A DNA stretch of 9,523 nt from NCBI GenBank assembly GCA_021804345.1, contig JAJZHV010000012.1:1-9523 (forward strand). Direction: 5' to 3'. Each line of letters opens with the position of its first letter. The stretch's first letter is position 1. Positions 6,757-9,523 of the stretch are shown here, piece after piece. The notes under the pieces were generated by a model, which was not told where the DNA came from, searched no databases, and saw nothing but the letters and a program-made list of their open reading frames with translations. Made by a program: the position numbers and the translations under genes. The stretch is from Pseudomonadota bacterium. Its GTDB lineage: Bacteria; Pseudomonadota; Gammaproteobacteria; Burkholderiales; Ferrovaceae.

Positions 6757-7617
6757 ATGAAAAAACTCCTGTTTCAGTTGGATACGGATGAGCACGCCTC
6801 GGTGTTTGACCAGGTGGTGGGCTATGATGGCGGCGCCGATCAGGTCGTGCCCTACGCCCGGGTGACTCCTGGGCATATCAGAGCGATGGTGGAAGGGGCC
6901 ATCTTTACGCGCGCGCCGAAGGATAAAAAAAATACGGCCCTGTTTGTGGGTGGGTCTGATCTGGTGGCCGGAGAAGCCCTGATGCGGGCCATCCAAAGCC
7001 AGTTTTTTGGGGCCTTTCGAGTGTCCCTGATGCTCGACAGCAATGGGGCCAACACTACGGCAGCAGCCTGTGTGGCCTGGTTGGCGCGCGGCCGCGATCT
7101 GCGCGCACGGCGCGCCGTGGTGTTGGCAGGAACGGGTCCGGTGGGGCAACGGGTGGCCGCCATGCTGGCCATGGAGGGGGCACAGGTCTGCATCACCGGA
7201 CGCCAACTGGAACGGGCCCAGGCCGCCACCCAGGCTATGGCCGCTCGCTTTGGCGTGGAAGTGACCGCGCTGGCCGCACCCGATGGGCAAACGCGTGCCG
7301 AAGCCGTATCCCAGGCCCATCTGGTGGTGGCGGCGGGTGCCGCCGGGGTGGTCCTGCTCGCGCAAGAGCAATGGCGTGCCTTGCCGCAACTGGAATTACT
7401 GGCCGATGCCAACGCTTCTGGGCCTGCGGGGATCGAGGGAATCGAGATGGCCGATCGCGGCGTGCTGCGGCACGGAAAAACCTGTTATGGTCCCCTGGGC
7501 TTTGGGGCGCTTAAATTGGCCTTGCATCGGGCCTGCATCGGTCGCTTGTTTGAACAGAATGATCTGCACCTGGACGCGCGGGAGATACTCGCCATGGCCA
7601 AGCAGATGGTGGCCTGA
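6757..7617 (+). CDS. mtdA: NADP-dependent methylene-H4F/methylene-H4MPT dehydrogenase
   Basis: This 286-residue protein is recognisably MtdA of methylotrophs: KLLFQLDTD at the N-terminus, VVGYDGGAD (20-28), FVGGSD (63-68), LDSNGANTTAAA (93-104), the nucleotide-binding loop LAGTGPVGQR (123-132), TGRQLERAQ (147-155) and a C-terminal LGFGALKLALHRACI (247-261). The enzyme reversibly oxidises methylene-H4F, or methylene-H4MPT, to the methenyl form with NADP. The N-terminal block and the TGPVG loop favour MtdA over the H4MPT-specific MtdB. The start is ATG 6757, with AAGGA at 6740-6744; a TTG at 6745 is in frame but lies directly on that site. The gene follows the acyl-CoA dehydrogenase by 15 bp and precedes fchA by 64 bp, and mtdA-fchA is the known partner order in Methylobacterium. 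No folD-like sequence is seen here. Confidence 0.94.
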   Translation: MKKLLFQLDTDEHASVFDQVVGYDGGADQVVPYARVTPGHIRAMVEGAIFTRAPKDKKNTALFVGGSDLVAGEALMRAIQSQFFGAFRVSLMLDSNGANTTAAACVAWLARGRDLRARRAVVLAGTGPVGQRVAAMLAMEGAQVCITGRQLERAQAATQAMAARFGVEVTALAAPDGQTRAEAVSQAHLVVAAGAAGVVLLAQEQWRALPQLELLADANASGPAGIEGIEMADRGVLRHGKTCYGPLGFGALKLALHRACIGRLFEQNDLHLDAREILAMAKQMVA

Positions 7618-7681
7618 GGGGGGCTAGAACCGGTCACCTTGGGCAGGACAGGATCCTTATCACGTACAGGCAGGAGAGGGC

Positions 7682-8305
7682 ATGCAGGAGAGCACAGTAC
7701 AGGGTTTTTTGCAGGATCTGGCCAGTCGCAATCCAACGCCGGGTGGGGGTGGCGCCGCGGCCATTATGGGGGCCATGGGGGCGGCGTTGCTGTCTATGGT
7801 GGCCAATTTGACCCTGGGCAAAAAAGGCTACGAGGCGGTAGAAGCAGAAATGCAGGAGCAACTGGCCCAGACGGAAACCTTGCGTGCCCGGTTTCTGGAC
7901 TTGGCTACCCAGGATGCGCTGGCTTTCAATCAGTTGATGGCGGGCTATCGGCTGCCAAAACAGACCCAGGCCGATCAGGTGCTGCGCGCAGCAGCCATTC
8001 AAAGAGGGCTTGAAGCGGCTACCCGCGTGCCCCTGGACTGTGCCCACACCTGTGCCGAAGCCATCCGTCTGGCCCAGCGTTCGGCGGTCATCGGCCATCA
8101 AAACGTGATTAGTGACACCGGCGTGGCCGTGCTGGCCCTGTTGGCGGCACTGCGCAGTGCGGCACTGAATGTGGACATCAACCTACCCACCATTCAGGAT
8201 GCCGCCTTTGTCACCAGGGTTCGGACCCAGTTGGAGCACCTGTTGCAGGAGGACGTTCCACGGGCCGAAGCGGTCCATGAAGCAGTCCGGCAACGCCTGC
8301 GCTAG
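7682..8305 (+). CDS. fchA: Methenyl-H4F cyclohydrolase
   Basis: The 207-residue protein belongs to the formiminotransferase-cyclodeaminase C-terminal fold and looks specifically like FchA. Motifs are the glycine-rich NPTPGGGGAAAIMGAMGAAL (17-36), GKKGYEAVEAEM (46-57), a QDALAFNQLMAGY segment (77-89), NVISDTGVAV (141-150) and RSAALNVDIN (158-167). It interconverts 5,10-methenyl-H4F and 10-formyl-H4F, the step after MtdA, linking formaldehyde-level and formate-level C1 units. ATG 7682 is preceded by AGGAG (7672-7676), only 5 nt away. The 64-bp gap from mtdA shows no convincing terminator or promoter, so co-transcription is likely. Its TAG stop overlaps the stop of the opposite-strand CBS gene within one CTAG. 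Confidence 0.93.
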   Translation: MQESTVQGFLQDLASRNPTPGGGGAAAIMGAMGAALLSMVANLTLGKKGYEAVEAEMQEQLAQTETLRARFLDLATQDALAFNQLMAGYRLPKQTQADQVLRAAAIQRGLEAATRVPLDCAHTCAEAIRLAQRSAVIGHQNVISDTGVAVLALLAALRSAALNVDINLPTIQDAAFVTRVRTQLEHLLQEDVPRAEAVHEAVRQRLR

Positions 8306-8733
8306 CTGTTCACGTACTGTTCCAGTTGGTGAATGGTCTCTTCCTGCTCGTTGAGGGCATCCTTCACCAGGTCTCCAATGGAGAGCACGTTGACCACCCG
8401 GCCATTATCCAGTACTGGCAGATGGCGCACCCGTTTGTTGGTCATGATGGACATGCAGGTTTCGCGGGTACTTTGTAGGGTGACGGTCCAGACGGGAGAG
8501 GTCATGATTTCCGATACGGGCAGATGCACCGAGGTGTCTGCACTCTGGGCCACCCGGCGGGCGTAATCCCGTTCCGAGAGCATTCCCAGCAGTTGCTCAT
8601 GTTGCATCACCAGCAGGGCGCCCACGTTGCGCTCGGCCATCAGGCGCAGCGCCTCTAAAACGGTGGTGTCGGGGGTGATGGCGCAGGGGGTGCTTTGGGG
8701 TTTTGATTTCAACAGGGTTTTGACGGTATTCAT
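8302..8733 (-). CDS. Two-CBS-domain protein
   Basis: The 143-residue stand-alone CBS-pair protein has CBS1 at about residues 8-66, ending in GMLSERDYARRV, and CBS2 at about 75-133, with RHLPVLDNGRVVNVLSIGDLV. S53-x-R55-D56 and S118-x-G120-D121 are the usual ribose/phosphate contacts for adenine nucleotides or NAD. The tail EETIHQLEQYV is typical of these small proteobacterial CBS proteins. They sense adenylates, but the partner is not known. The start at 8733 is set by a perfect AGGAGG 7 nt upstream and by homologues that begin near MxTVKxLL. The frame stays open upstream, and a longer start at 8841 also has a Shine-Dalgarno-like GGGAGG 6 nt away; it would add 36 Arg-rich residues unlike a CBS domain. 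Confidence 0.9.
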   Translation of the reverse strand: MNTVKTLLKSKPQSTPCAITPDTTVLEALRLMAERNVGALLVMQHEQLLGMLSERDYARRVAQSADTSVHLPVSEIMTSPVWTVTLQSTRETCMSIMTNKRVRHLPVLDNGRVVNVLSIGDLVKDALNEQEETIHQLEQYVNS

Positions 8734-8740
8734 CTGGGAT

Positions 8741-8746
8741 CCTCCT
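8741..8746 (-). promoter_or_regulatory. Strong ribosome binding site that decides the CBS gene start
   Basis: Read on the minus strand this is AGGAGG, a full anti-16S match, 7 nt before ATG 8733. It is the main reason for choosing the 143-residue form. Confidence 0.85.
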
Positions 8747-8768
8747 GAAGCAAATGGCACAAAAGGCC

Positions 8769-8821
8769 GTGTGGGTGCTGACAGACGGGGTCTCTCTCTG
8801 CGGTCTCGTGGTCGCCCACAC
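8769..8821. other. Inverted repeat in the CBS gene leader
   Basis: GTGTGGGTG (8769-8777) can pair with CGCCCACAC (8813-8821) over 9 positions including one wobble, around a 35-nt loop that holds a small AGAC/GTCT stem (8783-8793). On the minus strand the stem is followed by GGCCTTTTG, so it could be a weak terminator after nnr or a structured leader of the CBS mRNA. The long loop makes chance pairing possible. Confidence 0.3.
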
Positions 8822-8839
8822 CGGGAGAAGAGTCGCTTC

Positions 8840-8868
8840 ATCATACACCTCCCGGGTACTGCTGGCAC
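8840..8868 (-). promoter_or_regulatory. Possible sigma-70 promoter of the CBS gene
   Basis: On the minus strand, GTGCCA (8868-8863, 4 of 6 matches to TTGACA) lies 17 bp before TATGAT (8845-8840, 5 of 6 matches to TATAAT). Transcription would start near 8833 and give a leader of about 100 nt before ATG 8733. The same bases also read as GGGAGG followed by tandem ATGs, so promoter and long-start explanations compete. Confidence 0.4.
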
Positions 8869-8881
8869 GGGCGATGAAGGG

Positions 8882-9523
8882 TCAGATCCCGACTGCTGTG
8901 GCCCCTAGATCTGAGTGCGACACAAAGCGCTGGTTGATTTGGCGGCGAATGGCCCCAATCAATTCACCCGCCGTCAATCCCACGGGTCCGACACCCTCTT
9001 GCACACAGGCGTCGGCCGCGGCACCGTGCAGCCATACGCTCAAGGATAAGGCCAGTTCTGGCGCCAATCCCTGGGCCAACAAGGCCCCCACCATGCCGGC
9101 CAGCACGTCCCCCATTCCCGGCCCCGACAGGGCGGCATTCCCGGTGGGATTAATCCACCAGCGCCCGCTTGCACTGGCGATGACCGTGCCGCACCCCTTG
9201 AGGGCCACCCAGCACTGATACCGTTGTGCTAGCCCAAGGGCCCACTGCACCCGATCGGTCGGGGCTGCGCCATGCAGGTGGCGCGCTTCGCCGGGGTGCG
9301 GGGTTAACAGGGTGGGGTGCGCCCGGCAGGCCACGGCCTGGACTAAGGCGGGATCTGAGGCCAGAAGATACAGCGCGTCGGCGTCTAGCACCAGCGCTCC
9401 GGCAAAGGCCACGATGTGTGGCATCAGTTGTTGCGCGGCCGGGGAGCGCCCCAAACCAGGGCCTGCCACTAGGGTGGTGAGTGCCGGGTTGGCCAGCACG
9501 GTGGACGCGGCGGAGACCATTAG
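8882..9523 (-). CDS. nnrD: ADP/ATP-dependent NAD(P)H-hydrate dehydratase domain of Nnr (partial)
   Basis: The frame is open through the right edge, so the ATG at 9520 is probably internal; at least 213 C-terminal residues are present. The sequence is the ribokinase-like YjeF C-terminal domain. Counting from that ATG: AGPGLG (19-24), LDADAL (45-50), TPHPGE (73-78), KGCGTVI (108-114), NPTGN (124-128) and GPGMGDVLAG (133-142) with the catalytic Asp138. The enzyme repairs hydrated NADH and NADPH using ADP or ATP. The usual bacterial protein is a fusion with an N-terminal epimerase (NnrE); whether that half exists lies outside the window. The nucleotide-binding loop reads GPGMGD rather than the common GG(S/T)GD, a mild variant. 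The CBS gene follows 148 bp downstream on the same strand. Confidence 0.9.
   Translation of the reverse strand, partial: LMVSAASTVLANPALTTLVAGPGLGRSPAAQQLMPHIVAFAGALVLDADALYLLASDPALVQAVACRAHPTLLTPHPGEARHLHGAAPTDRVQWALGLAQRYQCWVALKGCGTVIASASGRWWINPTGNAALSGPGMGDVLAGMVGALLAQGLAPELALSLSVWLHGAAADACVQEGVGPVGLTAGELIGAIRRQINQRFVSHSDLGATAVGI

Noticed and set aside
7618..7681. Terminator or promoter between mtdA and fchA
   Set aside because: Only a short GGATCC palindrome and scattered partial boxes are present, with no stem plus T tract and no correctly spaced hexamers.
8754..9218. A 154-residue plus-strand open frame opposite nnr and the CBS leader
   Set aside because: It is antisense to the conserved NnrD domain, with a low-complexity composition and no recognisable motif.
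1..9523. Mobile element, phage, defence system, CRISPR array, tRNA or rRNA
   Set aside because: I saw no transposase or integrase, direct repeat array, toxin-antitoxin pair, tRNA-like cloverleaf or rRNA sequence. All genes are metabolic or housekeeping.

Overview
The window is compact, GC-rich chromosomal DNA from a proteobacterium. My best guess is a betaproteobacterium of the Burkholderiales type. This rests on remembered protein resemblance: the S4-type pseudouridine synthase, the roughly 600-residue acyl-CoA dehydrogenase and the CBS protein all look like betaproteobacterial versions. A clear mtdA-fchA pair points to C1 metabolism through tetrahydrofolate, as in methylotrophs or formaldehyde- and formate-handling bacteria. 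I see no mobile element, CRISPR array, tRNA or rRNA, and every gene wholly inside the window looks intact.

Layout from left to right. Positions 2-2181 (+) hold the 3' end of an AcuI/YhdH-type acryloyl-CoA reductase followed by a full-length propionyl-CoA synthetase (prpE), probably one operon that yields propionyl-CoA. A small hairpin at 2181-2199 separates prpE from a convergent Rid-family gene (minus strand, 2201-2599). That gene is divergent from ygfA (5-formyltetrahydrofolate cyclo-ligase), and two -10-like boxes overlap in the 48-bp space between them. ygfA, an alpha/beta hydrolase and a 23S-type pseudouridine synthase follow closely on the plus strand (2648-4879). A second plus-strand run (4948-8305) holds a DmdC-type acyl-CoA dehydrogenase, mtdA and fchA. 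fchA converges on a two-CBS-domain gene (minus), and the two stop codons share one CTAG. The window closes with the 3' part of the NAD(P)H-hydrate dehydratase domain of an Nnr protein (minus).

Working together: ygfA, mtdA and fchA all act on the formyl/methenyl/methylene-H4F pool. acuI and prpE feed acrylate, 3-hydroxypropionate or propionate carbon into propionyl-CoA. The acyl-CoA dehydrogenase belongs to a family that includes 3-methylthiopropanoyl-CoA dehydrogenase, and it sits 15 bp ahead of mtdA. A link between methylated-sulfur (DMSP/methylthiopropionate) breakdown and C1 oxidation is therefore an attractive but unproven idea. The ridA-like, hydrolase, rlu, CBS and nnr genes look like housekeeping or general genes. 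I found no clearly new system. The most worthwhile leads are the acyl-CoA dehydrogenase-mtdA-fchA linkage, the Rid protein without its usual arginine, and the leader of the CBS gene.
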